A stretch of 64,000 nucleotides of DNA from Clostridia bacterium (GTDB taxonomy: Bacteria; Bacillota; Clostridia; TANB77; CAG-508): the NCBI GenBank assembly GCA_017625465.1, contig JAGAKS010000016.1:211034-275033 (forward strand). The letters run 5' to 3'. The position numbers and the translations under genes are program-made. Shown here piece by piece: positions 17,953 through 27,560 of this stretch. The notes beneath the pieces are model-generated. The model was given only the letters and a program-made list of their open reading frames with translations, made no database searches and had not been told where the DNA came from. Position 1 is the stretch's first letter. Every line of letters begins with the position of its first letter.

Positions 17953-19853
17953 TTTTGACCTCTATTTTTTATTTCTTTAATACTTAATCTTAATTTCAAA
18001 CTCTTACTATCTAAAATTGTATTGGTTATTCCCTCAACATCTAAATTGTGTCTTTTCTCAATTTCCTCTGTTTTACCATGTTTCACAAATTCATCTTGAT
18101 ATGCAAAGCCTATAAATTCTACATTTTTCATTTTATTTTGAGTAATGATTCGCTCTACTTCGCTAGCAAGTCCACCTTTTATAGTTCCATCTTCGATAGT
18201 AGCAACTATGCTACAAGCTTTTATTTGTTGTTTTAAAAATTCTTCATCTATTGGTTTTAAAAATCTAACATTTATTACTTTGGCAGAAATGTCTTTTTCT
18301 TCTAATCTTTCTGCAACTTTATATGCTCTTGATACCATTTTACCAATAGCAATTAAACATACTTCATTACCAGCTTTCAATATTTCTGCTTTTCCATAAT
18401 TGATATTTTCTTGCTGTTCAAAAGCCATTTCTTCTGAACCTCTTGGATATCTTATTAAAACTGGTTTTCCAAGATTTATAGCAAATTCTAGCATATTTTC
18501 TAATTCTTTAAAGTCTTTTGGTGCCATTATATTTAAATTTGGAATTGTATTACCAAAAGACATATCTAATAACCCTTGATGAGTTTCACCATCATTTCCA
18601 ACAATTCCGGCTCTATCTGCTATTATAACAACTGGTAAATTTTGAATACAAATGTCGTGAACTATTTGGTCATAAGCTCTTTGTAAAAAAGAAGAATATA
18701 TTGGAACTACCGGAACTAAACCTTCTTTCGCTAATCCACCAGCTAAACCAATAGCATGCTGTTCTGCAATTCCAACATCAAAAAATCTATCTGGGAATTT
18801 TTTAGCAAATTCTGCAAGTCCCGTACCATCTGCCATAGCTGCTGTTATAGCAACTATTTTTTTATTATCTTTAGCAAGTTCTACAAGTTTATCTCCCATT
18901 GTTTTAGAATAATCTTTTTTTCCTGCTCCTATTTTCTTACCTGTTTCTATTTCAAACTTTGATGTACTATGAAAAACATCAGGATTTTCTTCTGCTGGCT
19001 TGTATCCCTTTCCTTTTTTAGTTAATACATGCACTAATAAAGGACCTTCTTGCTCTTTGCAAATTTTAAGAATATCTTCTAGTTTTTCTATGTTATGTCC
19101 ATCAACTGGACCTAAATATCTAAATCCTATATCTTCAAAATACATTTTAGGAATTACAAGTTGTTTAATTCCTCTTTTTGCTCTTTGTACTAATTTAATA
19201 ATTTTTTTTCCCACGAATGGTACTTTATTTATTATCTTTTTACCTTTTAAATTACTTTTAACATAGAAACCTTTTGTTCTAAGTTTTGAAAGCACCATAG
19301 AAATTCCACCAACATTTTTTGAAATACTCATCTCGTTGTCATTTAAAATAACTATGATATTACTCAAACTACTTCCAGCATCATTTAAAGCTTCTAGAGC
19401 CATTCCTCCAGTTAAAGCTCCATCACCAATTACAGTTATGATTTTATGGTTTTCGCCTTTAATATCTCTTGCTCTTGCCATACCTAAAGCTACTGAAATA
19501 GATGTGCTACTATGCCCTGTATCATAAGAATCATATTCACTTTCAGAAGTTTTTGGAAAACCTGCCATACCATCTAACTGTCTTAAAGTATCTAGTTTGT
19601 CTTTTCTACCTGTTAAAATTTTATGTACATAAGTTTGATGTCCAACATCCCAAATAATTTTATCTTTTGGGCAATTAAACACACTATGTATAGCCATTGT
19701 AAGTTCTACTACACCTAGATTAGATGCTAAATGTCCTCCCGTATTTGAAACTGTATTAATAATTTTGTCTCTTATTTCTTGTGCTAAAATTTGCTTTTCT
19801 TCTAAATTTAATTTTTTTAAATCTTCTGGATAATTTACTTTGTCTAAAATCAT
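17898..19853 (-). CDS. dxs: 1-deoxy-D-xylulose-5-phosphate synthase
   Basis: 651 residues. A thiamine-diphosphate enzyme and the first step of the non-mevalonate isoprenoid pathway, condensing pyruvate and glyceraldehyde 3-phosphate. Motifs include GGHLASNLGVVELT, DVGHQTYVHKILTGR, VIGDGALTGGMALEALN (TPP/Mg site) and DGETHQGLLDMSF. The C-terminus is extended by a basic tail that overlaps the downstream ylmH-like gene. Confidence 0.97.
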   Translation of the reverse strand: MILDKVNYPEDLKKLNLEEKQILAQEIRDKIINTVSNTGGHLASNLGVVELTMAIHSVFNCPKDKIIWDVGHQTYVHKILTGRKDKLDTLRQLDGMAGFPKTSESEYDSYDTGHSSTSISVALGMARARDIKGENHKIITVIGDGALTGGMALEALNDAGSSLSNIIVILNDNEMSISKNVGGISMVLSKLRTKGFYVKSNLKGKKIINKVPFVGKKIIKLVQRAKRGIKQLVIPKMYFEDIGFRYLGPVDGHNIEKLEDILKICKEQEGPLLVHVLTKKGKGYKPAEENPDVFHSTSKFEIETGKKIGAGKKDYSKTMGDKLVELAKDNKKIVAITAAMADGTGLAEFAKKFPDRFFDVGIAEQHAIGLAGGLAKEGLVPVVPIYSSFLQRAYDQIVHDICIQNLPVVIIADRAGIVGNDGETHQGLLDMSFGNTIPNLNIMAPKDFKELENMLEFAINLGKPVLIRYPRGSEEMAFEQQENINYGKAEILKAGNEVCLIAIGKMVSRAYKVAERLEEKDISAKVINVRFLKPIDEEFLKQQIKACSIVATIEDGTIKGGLASEVERIITQNKMKNVEFIGFAYQDEFVKHGKTEEIEKRHNLDVEGITNTILDSKSLKLRLSIKEIKNRGQKCLKMIENNIKVKKSQIK

Positions 19854-19861
19854 AAGCTCTC

Positions 19862-20518
19862 CTATAACATTAAAAATGCCAATAACGAAGTAAGTAATGG
19901 TACAGTAATATTATCTGTACCTTTTATTGATACTGCTTCTATTAAAGTCATTATTCCTGCAACAACAATTGATTTTATTGCCCAATATTCTGCAGAATAA
20001 TAATATAAAAATCCTGATAATATGATACCAGTCACTGCAAACATTGTAATACAACCTGCAATACTTTTAGTATTACCAGCTATTTTAAAAGTTTTGCTTT
20101 TTATAGCTTGTCCTATAACAGCTGCTAATCCATCTCCATAACCCATTACTAAAATTCCGCAAAGTCCAATAATTGGATTATTAAGTGGACCAAATGTAAT
20201 AAGTGCAAGAATTAACAAAGATATTGCATAATAAACTGTTCCCAAACTATCTTTGTTTTCTGTTCCTTCATCTCTTTCCATTACTTTTATTAAATTAGTT
20301 TTGAAAGAAATATAATTAATAACTACAAATATCAAAGGAAGTAAAGCTGCAGACCACATATTATCGAAAAATACTATCGCTATAATCCACCAGTTTGAAA
20401 GCATTATATGTATAAACTTTCTACTAGCCTCTTTTCCAGCTTTTTCGAAAAGTTTTCCAGCAACCATTATAATACCTATAAATAAAACTGAAACTACTAT
20501 TCCTATTATATTACTCAT
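19862..20518 (-). CDS. CTP-dependent polyprenol/phytol kinase-like membrane protein
   Basis: 218 residues and six to seven helices. EASRKFIHIMLSNWW, MGYGDGLAAVIG and GNTKSIAGCITMF fit the phosphatidate cytidylyltransferase/dolichol kinase superfamily, where GDG and K-S-x-(A/E)-G are catalytic. The likely substrate is an isoprenoid alcohol, and the neighbour dxs makes isoprenoid precursors. It overlaps the acyl-CoA synthetase stop by eight bases. Confidence 0.75.
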   Translation of the reverse strand: MSNIIGIVVSVLFIGIIMVAGKLFEKAGKEASRKFIHIMLSNWWIIAIVFFDNMWSAALLPLIFVVINYISFKTNLIKVMERDEGTENKDSLGTVYYAISLLILALITFGPLNNPIIGLCGILVMGYGDGLAAVIGQAIKSKTFKIAGNTKSIAGCITMFAVTGIILSGFLYYYSAEYWAIKSIVVAGIMTLIEAVSIKGTDNITVPLLTSLLAFLML

Positions 20519-22259
20519 TTGTTTTCTTTTCTCCTAAAATTTTTGCGATTTCTTCATGTCTTTTAACCTTTGCTGTTGTTGTTTTGATAAGCTCTTCACT
20601 AGTAACTATAACATCTCTAATATGCTTATATGGAGGCATATTTTCATTTATTTTTGATATTGCTTCTTTCATGTCTTTTAATATATCTTCTTCACTCTTA
20701 TAACCATGAACCGCTTTTATTTCATCTTTATCATAAACAATTTTTACGCATATATCTAAATCATCATCCCAAGTTGGTCTACCATAAACAATACTTTCTT
20801 TAACAAAAGGAATATGATTTATTAAAGTCTCAAGTTCTTCTGGGAAAATATTTTTTCCATTTTTTTGAACTATAACATTTTTCTTTCTACCAGTAATATA
20901 AAGGAAACCATCTTTATCTAAATATCCTAAATCTCCTGTATGATACCATCCATCTTGTATTGCTTCTTTTGTTTCTTTCTCCATTTGATAATAACCAAGC
21001 ATTACATTTGGACCTTTTACTAATATTTCACCTATTCCAGTTTCATCTTTATCAATTATTTTTATTTCAACATTTGATATAGCTTGACCTGTTGAACCTG
21101 CTCTTTCAGCAAAATCACTCTCAATTGATACAACTGGTGAAGTTTCTGTTAAGCCATAACCTTGAATAGCTCTTATACCTAGGTCTTGTAAACCTTTTAA
21201 TATTTCAGGATCTATTGGTGCTGCAGCAGATACTAATAATCTTAAATGTCCGCCAAGAGCATTATGTACTTCCTTAAATACTTTATCTTTAACTTTTATG
21301 TGTAATTTGTCTAATACATTTGTAAGTTTTGCCATATTGTTTACAAGTTTTGTTTTGCCTTCTTTTTCAATTTGCTTTTTAATACGTTTGTATAAAACCT
21401 CAACTATTGCTGGAACAGCTATTAATACAGTACATTCATATTCTGCTAAATTTTGAGCAATGTATTTTAAGCCATCACAGAAAGTATAAGTTGCTCCAAC
21501 ATATATTAAAACATTCATAACCAAAGCTGGAAGAGCATGATGAAAAGGAAGAAGCGCTAATGTACAATCTTTGTCATCAAATTTTAAAACAGAAGTTATT
21601 CCTAAAACATTTTCACATAAGTTTTTTGAAGAAAGCATTACTGCTTTTGACATGGCTGTTGTTCCAGAAGTAAATAGCATAACTGCCATAGCATTTTCAT
21701 CAATAACAGCATCTAATTGACTTCTATCTCCGTTTTCAACTAATTTTTTGCCTTCTTCTACCAGCATTTTATATGATAAAATACCATCTTCTTCTTTCTC
21801 AGCATCCATATTTATAAAATATTTTATAGAAGATAATTTTTCATCTCTGATTTTTTTCATTACCTCTAAATATTTATCTTCAAAAACTATAGCCTCTGCT
21901 TCACTTCTTTCAGCTAAAGATATAATTTCGTTATCTGGTAAAGATTTATCAAGTGGAACTACTACTTTGTTTCCTGTAACACCTGCATAATATACTGCTA
22001 TCCACTCATATCTATTTTTAGAAATAACAGCAACTCTTTTGTTTAGTAAACCCATTGCATTAAGTTTAGTTCCAAAAGCAGTTACTTCTTCTGCAAACTC
22101 TTTATATGTCATGTAGTTAAATTCTACTTTTTCATCTTTTTTGTACATTCTTTTTTTGAATTTAAAAATATTATTATTACCATATAGTTCAACTGATTGG
22201 TTTAATAAATCTTTAAAATCTTTTATTTTTCTTATATTTTTATAACTAGTTTCTTTCAT
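20511..22259 (-). CDS. AMP-dependent long-chain acyl-CoA synthetase
   Basis: 582 residues of the ANL adenylate-forming family. Motifs are MLFTSGTTAMSKAVMLS (P-loop), IQGYGLTETSPVVS, YHTGDLGYLDKDGFLYITGRKKNVIV and a C-terminal TTTAKVKRHE with the catalytic Lys. It activates a fatty acid to acyl-AMP and then acyl-CoA. The start was set at ATG 22259 because GGAGGATGCC precedes it; the upstream ATG at 22271 overlaps that ribosome binding site. Confidence 0.93.
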   Translation of the reverse strand: MKETSYKNIRKIKDFKDLLNQSVELYGNNNIFKFKKRMYKKDEKVEFNYMTYKEFAEEVTAFGTKLNAMGLLNKRVAVISKNRYEWIAVYYAGVTGNKVVVPLDKSLPDNEIISLAERSEAEAIVFEDKYLEVMKKIRDEKLSSIKYFINMDAEKEEDGILSYKMLVEEGKKLVENGDRSQLDAVIDENAMAVMLFTSGTTAMSKAVMLSSKNLCENVLGITSVLKFDDKDCTLALLPFHHALPALVMNVLIYVGATYTFCDGLKYIAQNLAEYECTVLIAVPAIVEVLYKRIKKQIEKEGKTKLVNNMAKLTNVLDKLHIKVKDKVFKEVHNALGGHLRLLVSAAAPIDPEILKGLQDLGIRAIQGYGLTETSPVVSIESDFAERAGSTGQAISNVEIKIIDKDETGIGEILVKGPNVMLGYYQMEKETKEAIQDGWYHTGDLGYLDKDGFLYITGRKKNVIVQKNGKNIFPEELETLINHIPFVKESIVYGRPTWDDDLDICVKIVYDKDEIKAVHGYKSEEDILKDMKEAISKINENMPPYKHIRDVIVTSEELIKTTTAKVKRHEEIAKILGEKKTNE

Positions 22260-22357
22260 GGCATCCTCCAAGTTATATTTTAAAATCTCAAAACATAATA
22301 TATCATAAAATCCTAAAAAAAGGAAGTATTATTTTAAACTTCAAAAAGCAACAAAAA

Positions 22358-22376
22358 GCGTGATTTTTTATCACGC
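22358..22376 (-). terminator. terminator after the 22387-22803 gene
   Basis: GCGTGAT pairs with ATCACGC around a T-rich loop. On the minus strand the stem is followed by TTTTTGTTGCTTTTTG. Confidence 0.8.
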
Positions 22377-22386
22377 CTTCTTTTCT

Positions 22387-22803
22387 TTATTTTTCTTCTG
22401 GCATTAAACCTTTAGATTTCATTCTACGTTCAGTTTCTTTTGCAATATCTTCTCTATTAGTTGATAGATATTGTCTACTTTCTTTGCATACATATCTTAA
22501 TACAGGTACAGAAGTTGTAGCTCCATTTTTACCACGTTTGTATTCGTCTTGTTTTGTAAATTCTATAAATGGATATACTTGACTTGGATCATCCATTAAA
22601 CTTGGTTTTCTATAATCTGTATATACATAAATTTTTCCAGCTTGTTTTAATTGTTCTAACCATTCAGCATTAATTTTTTGTTCTAATTGAGCTTGCATAG
22701 CTGGACTATCTTTAATTATATTAAAAATGTTTTTTATATCTCCATCTAAGATATAATCTTCTCCATATTTTTCTACTAACAATTTAATTTCTTCGTATTT
22801 CAA
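22387..22803 (-). CDS. uncharacterised protein, 138 residues
   Basis: I do not recognise a family. The protein is soluble and charged, begins MKYEEIKLLVEKYGEDYILDGDIKNIF and ends with a basic/acidic helix (KETERRMKSKGLMPEEK). No signal peptide, membrane segment or metal motif is visible. It has its own terminator, and GGAGAGGG lies upstream of the ATG, so it is probably a genuine monocistronic gene. Confidence 0.65.
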   Translation of the reverse strand: MKYEEIKLLVEKYGEDYILDGDIKNIFNIIKDSPAMQAQLEQKINAEWLEQLKQAGKIYVYTDYRKPSLMDDPSQVYPFIEFTKQDEYKRGKNGATTSVPVLRYVCKESRQYLSTNREDIAKETERRMKSKGLMPEEK

Positions 22804-22884
22804 AATTACCCTCTCCTTTTCTCTTTACAATAATATATTATACCACGCTTTGAGCAATTTGTCTATTAAAAAATTCGTTTTATA

Positions 22885-22913
22885 TTGACTTTACAAATTA
22901 TTTCTTATATTAT
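22885..22913 (+). promoter_or_regulatory. sigma-A-type promoter of the 22943 gene
   Basis: TTGACT (22885-22890), a 17-base spacer and TATTAT (22908-22913), 30 bases before the ATG. GGAGGT is the ribosome binding site. Confidence 0.7.
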
Positions 22914-22942
22914 AGGTTTAGAAAATTTTTGGAGGTATTATT

Positions 22943-23815
22943 ATGAGTAATAAACTAGTTTCATTTTTATTTCAAACAAACGCATTTAAAGTATGTCCAG
23001 CAAACCAACCATTTTGGCTTACTTCTGGATTAATTTCACCATATTTTGTAAATACACATTTCTTATATGGCAATGAATCAGATTCAGTAGAATTATTAGA
23101 CTTCATTACTAAAGCTTTAGAAACAGAAAGCAAAACTGATATACCAGGTTTAGTTTTTGAAAAAGTTTTAGACCAATACGAAAGAAATGAAGTATTTAAA
23201 ACAACAATCGATTCTTTAAAAAATTTAATTGCTGCAAATATTGATTTAAAACAAATTGATTATGTTTCTGGTGGTGAAAGAAGAGATTGGTATTTTTCAA
23301 TTATGATTGCTTATCTTTTGGGATTGCCACATATTACTTTATTTAAGGATCAATCTGCAGTTGTTAGTACTTGTGATTTTGAAGAAAGTACAGAAGTTGA
23401 AAAGCTACAAGGTAAAAAAGTTTTACATGTTGCTGACCTACTTACAAAAGCTTCTAGTTATGTTAATTACTGGGCACCAGCTATCAAAAAATTAGGCTCA
23501 GATATTTATTGGAGTGCAGTTGTTGTTGATAGATTAGAAGGTGGCGAAGAAACTTTAAAAGAATTAAGAATAGAATCTCTATCTTTAGTAAAATTAGATA
23601 ATTCTCTATTTTTAAAAGCTTTAGAATTAGGTGTTATCAACAAATCACAATTAGAAATGCTAAATGCATTTAAACAAGACCCTTACACTTATATGAGAAA
23701 CTTTTTAATTGCTCATCCAGAGTTCTTAGAAAATGCTTTAAAAGCTGACCCTAAAACAGCAAAAAGAGCTCAAAGTTGTATAGATCAAGATTTATATCAT
23801 TTAAAAAATGATTAA
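22943..23815 (+). CDS. orotate phosphoribosyltransferase-like protein
   Basis: 290 residues. FKVCPANQPFWLTSGLISPYFVNTHF resembles the start of clostridial PyrE-type phosphoribosyltransferases, and GGERRDWYFSIMIAYLLGLPHITLFKD matches the core. The PRPP loop is replaced by VLHVADLLTKASSYVN, which lacks the paired acidic residues of the usual DD..T.G.S motif. A C-terminal 90-residue extension carries a helical FKQDPYTYMRNFLIAHPEFLENAL segment. It stands alone between a promoter and a terminator, away from pyrimidine genes. It may not be a true PyrE. Confidence 0.65.
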   Translation: MSNKLVSFLFQTNAFKVCPANQPFWLTSGLISPYFVNTHFLYGNESDSVELLDFITKALETESKTDIPGLVFEKVLDQYERNEVFKTTIDSLKNLIAANIDLKQIDYVSGGERRDWYFSIMIAYLLGLPHITLFKDQSAVVSTCDFEESTEVEKLQGKKVLHVADLLTKASSYVNYWAPAIKKLGSDIYWSAVVVDRLEGGEETLKELRIESLSLVKLDNSLFLKALELGVINKSQLEMLNAFKQDPYTYMRNFLIAHPEFLENALKADPKTAKRAQSCIDQDLYHLKND

Positions 23816-23841
23816 AATTTGAATGTCATTTAATTATATGA

Positions 23842-23876
23842 AAAACGGTTAATTTTATGAATAAATTAACCGTTTT
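23842..23876. terminator. bidirectional terminator
   Basis: AAAACGGTTAATTT pairs with AAATTAACCGTTTT (14 bp) and is followed by ATTATAT. It serves the 22943 gene and, in reverse, the RCC1-repeat gene. Confidence 0.85.
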
Positions 23877-23883
23877 ATTATAT

Positions 23884-26800
23884 CTATATTTCTAGCTCTG
23901 GACATTCTACCCAGTTAAGTGCCGTTTTGTAGCGTGAATTTGATGTACCTCTACCTATGCCACTCCAACGACCTAAAATACCATATTCATTAAAACCAGT
24001 TCCCCATACTGACCCATCAGATTTAACAGCAATAAAAGCATTTAACATACCATGTATAGAAACGACTTTATTATTATTCGTTTCACTTCCAACATTCAAT
24101 TTTATAAACTCTTTTTTTAATGAAGATGAAGGAGAATTGATTCCTAATAAATATTCTGGACCGACACCGTATAAACTGCCTGTTTCTGTTAGTAATATTA
24201 AAGAATCATATGATTTTCCACACCAAGCATAATCAATAATTTTACCATCTAATCCTAAATCTTCATATGTAAATCGACTTAATTTAGTTTTTCCAGGCAT
24301 ATTTCCATAATTTGACCTATATCCTCCTAAAAATATACTACCATCATCCATCAACATAATAGTTTCTTCCCAAACCGTTTCCATTTTAACAACTTTGTCC
24401 GTATCTAAATCTTCTATAACAAACTCTGTAGCATTATCATAGTATGTTTCTGAAAGTCCTGTTCCTTGACCATATATAGCACCCGTAAAATATGATTTTT
24501 TATTTGAAAAATAAATACAACTTGCAAAAAAATCACATATATCAGTAGTATTCGACGCTAGTAAAGTTTGTCTACTTAAGGGGTTACCTCCCATTCCGTT
24601 ATATGAACTTTTTACCCAACTAGAATCATATTTTCCTTTATTTCCTACATATAATTTGTTATCAGTAGTTAAAACAAATGTAGAACCAGCTGAAAAAACA
24701 ATTTTTTTAATTTTTCCAGCTATATTAATATCTGTAACTTTTCTAAAATATGAATCTGAATTAGAAATTTCTTCTAATGATTCTTCTCCAAACATTGTAA
24801 AATCTGACATAGCTATGTATGCATCATTATTTTTATCAATATATGCCAAAGTGCTTGAATCCCTTATGAATATATCCTTAACATTACTTGATATTTTTTT
24901 CCAACTTTTCTCTAATATATTATCTCCGAACATAATTGATGATACATTATTAGTATAATAATTTTCATCTTCATCAATCAAAACTATTGAATAGCATTTT
25001 TGATCTGCTAAAGTAAAAATGTCATTTGAAAAACCTTTAATTTTTACATCTTTTAATTTAGAAATACCTTGTACATTTCCATTCCCAATCAAACAACTTA
25101 ATGCTAAGCCATTATCTGACATAGCATTTTGAAATTCAACTGGTAAACCTAAAGTTCCAATTTGACCACTTCCCCATACTCTTCCACTATTCATAACATA
25201 AATAACAGCAAACCCTGTTGCACTATTTCCTATCATTTTGACATATTTTATATAATCATTCTTTTTCATTTCTTCTGGCATATAGTCATTTAATTTTAAA
25301 TATGATTTAATTTTGCCATCTGATTCATAATATGCATCTGTATCTAATCCTAAATATTTTTGTTCTCTCGCATTACTTAATGAACCGTAAAAATAAACAT
25401 CATTATTACTATCTCTAATTATTACTGGTGCTGGAGACCAACCTGAATCAATATCTACTACATTACTAAATAAATCAATTTTAGTCATTTGATTTTCACT
25501 ATTTATATAAATTATAGTCCCATTTTCTAATAAAGCATATAGTACAGAACCTTTAAATGTTATTTTTTTTATTTTACTACTATAATTTGTACTAATATCA
25601 TTATGATCTATAACCTTAACAAAAGAATCAGATTTGGTCAATGTTTTATTTACATAACCAGCCTTATATATATCACCGTTATTCATTAAAACACCAACAT
25701 ATGTATTTCCACTATCATTACCGTTTCCGTCAATTATTTTTATTTCTTCATTCGGTAATCCTTGTACAAGTGAAAATTCATTCACCGTCATATCTTTTTG
25801 TCCAACACCTAAAGAATAATATGTTCCGTTATATCCTGCTCCATAAACTTTGTTTTCCTTAGTAATAACCCATGTACAATCCCCAGCCTCAAATACTTTA
25901 TCAATTTTTTCTTCTTTATTGTCATTTGACTTTATAGAAATTTGTATTAAATCTCTTCCCGTAAACTCTTTTTGTTGCTCTACATTTAACCCTAATTTAT
26001 TATTATCATTCGTTCCATATGCCCACAATTCATCATTTGAATTTATGACATAAACTGTATTTCTTCCGTAATAAATTTTTTTAACATTTCCAGCAGTTGA
26101 TGGAATAGTAAAATTTGTCCAATTGTTTACATCCAAAGAAGCCATTTCACTTTTAGTGTTTCCTAACGATATGCTCTTTGTACCTTTTCCATATAAATCA
26201 CCATTATTATAAAGTTTATATATATTATTTGAATTTCTACTTGTTATTATTCTAAACCCATTTTGATTATAATCTGGATTTTTTATTTTGTTTCCACTTT
26301 CATCTAATATATAATTTCCGTTTTCGTCCATTAAGTATTCACTTTGAACATTTCCAGCAAGTTTTTCTCCACTTCCTGTTCCACTTACTTCTGCTTCTGC
26401 AAATAGTGGTTGCTCTATTGTTTCATTCATTACTGCTCTTGCCATATTTAAGCTATAGCATCTTACACCTTTTAGGCTTATTCCTGTCATTGAGAATATC
26501 ATTCCTGTTGTTGCATCTATTAAATATGTTTTATTTCCTTTTATCTCTAAAGCTTCATTATTTAAGTAATATAAATCTTGTACACCAGCTGGATAAAATA
26601 CTAATTCACTTTCAAAACTACTATTAAACGTATCTGCTGAGCTTAATATATCTGTAGTTGGCATTGTTGAAGTTAAGCTCCATACTCTATAATATCCTAC
26701 TTCTCCAACTAATCTTTCTGCACTTGTTAAATCATTTGCATTGCACAAACCATTAGCTGGTATAGCTTTTACTTCATCGCCTTGTGCTTCTATTATTTCT

Positions 26801-27022
26801 CCTGCTTTCCACATCTGCACTGCTTCTTCTACTGCTGACATTTCACTAAAAAATGATGCGTAGGTTGTTTTTGTTAGCACACCATTATCGCCCACAATAG
26901 CATTAATAGAAACACCAGCTAAGATAAGCATTACAATTATTGAAATAACTAATGCTATTAAGGTTATTCCGTTTTGCTTGCTTCAATATTTTCTTGCTTA
27001 GTTTTTTCTTCTGTTTTTCCAT
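23884..27022 (-). CDS. pilin-anchored RCC1-repeat surface protein, read through one CGG +1 site
   Basis: ATG 27022 gives a Lys-rich leader of 17 residues (MEKQKKKLSKKILKQAK). An in-frame CGG follows. Skipping its C continues into GITLIALVISIIVMLILAG and gives 1045 residues. The intact LRR protein upstream has the same layout (SSKGITLIALVIS) with no extra base, which supports this reading. After the anchor come repeated DLYGKGTKSISLG, ELWAYGTNDNNKLG and SVWGTGFNEYGILG units, the beta-propeller repeats of RCC1. It is probably exported and surface exposed. Without the shift, translation from this start ends after 39 residues. Confidence 0.85.
26969..26971 (-). other. CGG +1 frameshift site in the RCC1 pilin-like gene
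   Basis: Frame 0 reads CAA GCA AAA CGG AAT AAC. Skipping C gives AAA GGA ATA ACC TTA ATA, the KGITLI motif at the anchor start. The shift decides whether the leader is joined to the membrane anchor. Confidence 0.87.
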
Positions 27023-27052
27023 ATCTTTCGTTTCCCTTCTATTATATTTTTT

Positions 27053-27117
27053 GAAGGAAATTTTAATATAGCAAAATAATTTTTCCCAATGAATGACCTA
27101 TATTAAAAATTTCCTTC
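27053..27117. other. long hairpin in the 5' leader of the RCC1 gene
   Basis: An 18-base arm at 27053-27070 pairs with 27099-27117 with one bulged base, enclosing a 28-base loop. On the minus strand it lies about 30 bases before the ATG, where it could affect translation or mRNA stability. Confidence 0.6.
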
Positions 27118-27131
27118 CGTACACAAAATAC

Positions 27132-27213
27132 AAAAGTGAATCATATAGCAAATTTAAAATTTGTGCTACTTCACTTTCGTTATATAATCAGAAGGAAAAC
27201 CACCTCTGATTAT
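27132..27213. repeat. structured two-hairpin element, copy 1
   Basis: Hairpin A (AAGTGAA at 27134-27140 with TTCACTT at 27170-27176) is followed by the linker ACTTTCGTTA and hairpin B. Hairpin B has stem ATAATCAGA (27184-27192)/TCTGATTAT (27205-27213) and loop AGGAAAACCACC. A second copy at 28728-28799 shares the linker and loop but has a different stem sequence. On the minus strand this copy lies in the leader of the RCC1 gene. Confidence 0.6.
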
Positions 27214-27221
27214 CGTTTTAC

Positions 27222-27261
27222 TTGACATTTTTTTTCGTTAATATAGTATATTAACGAAAAA
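27222..27261. promoter_or_regulatory. probable divergent promoter with a perfect 15-bp-arm palindrome
   Basis: A palindrome spans 27231-27261 (arms TTTTTCGTTAATATA and its complement around G27246). TTGACA (27222-27227) with a 16-base spacer to TAGTAT suits a plus-strand promoter. On the minus strand TTGATT with a 16-base spacer to TATACT suits the RCC1 gene. Both -10 boxes fall inside the palindrome, so a dimeric regulator bound there could control both directions. A degenerate copy lies at 27405-27425. Confidence 0.5.
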
Positions 27262-27404
27262 GCTAAAATCAATATAATCTTAGAGGTGCAAAGTATTACC
27301 AAATTCACAAACATAAAAATATTGTTCAAAAAATGTTATAAATTTTTAATCATTAAAACCTTGACTTCTTACGGAATTATGTGTATCATAATTTTAGATT
27401 AAAT
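27262..27404 (+). other. possible short plus-strand transcript, no convincing ORF
   Basis: This 143-base stretch lies between the plus-strand promoter at 27222 and the terminator at 27426. A GTG-started frame of 38 codons from 27286 exists, but its GTG overlaps the only GAGG ribosome binding site. I treat it as a candidate small RNA rather than a gene. Confidence 0.3.
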
Positions 27405-27425
27405 CGTTAATATACTATATAAACG
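27405..27425. repeat. imperfect second copy of the TTAATATA palindrome
   Basis: Ten-base arms CGTTAATATA and TATATAAACG around C27415 with one mismatch. The core matches the 27231-27261 palindrome. Confidence 0.5.
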
Positions 27426-27460
27426 AAAGGCTTGATTTTACCCAAATCAAGCCTTTTTGT
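27426..27460 (+). terminator. strong intrinsic terminator
   Basis: AAAGGCTTGATTT pairs with AAATCAAGCCTTT (13 bp) around TACCC. The stem runs into TTTTTGTTG on the plus strand. Confidence 0.8.
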
Positions 27461-27479
27461 TGTGTTTTCGTGTTATTTT

Positions 27480-27527
27480 TTAACAAAAAATAACAGAACT
27501 ACTAATTATTTCATCAGTAATTCTGTA
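27480..27527 (-). terminator. hairpin and T-run after the Rpn gene
   Basis: On the minus strand CAGAATTACT pairs with AGTAGTTCTG (one mismatch), followed by TTATTTTTTG. The adjoining GTTATTTTTT/AAAAAATAAC inverted repeat overlaps it. Confidence 0.55.
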
Positions 27528-27560
27528 TATCTTCAAAATTTGAATATTTATTATAAAAAA

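Noticed and set aside
27286-27402. 38-codon GTG-started plus-strand frame
   Set aside because: Its GTG overlaps the only GAGG site, and the composition is not protein-like. A non-coding transcript is more likely.
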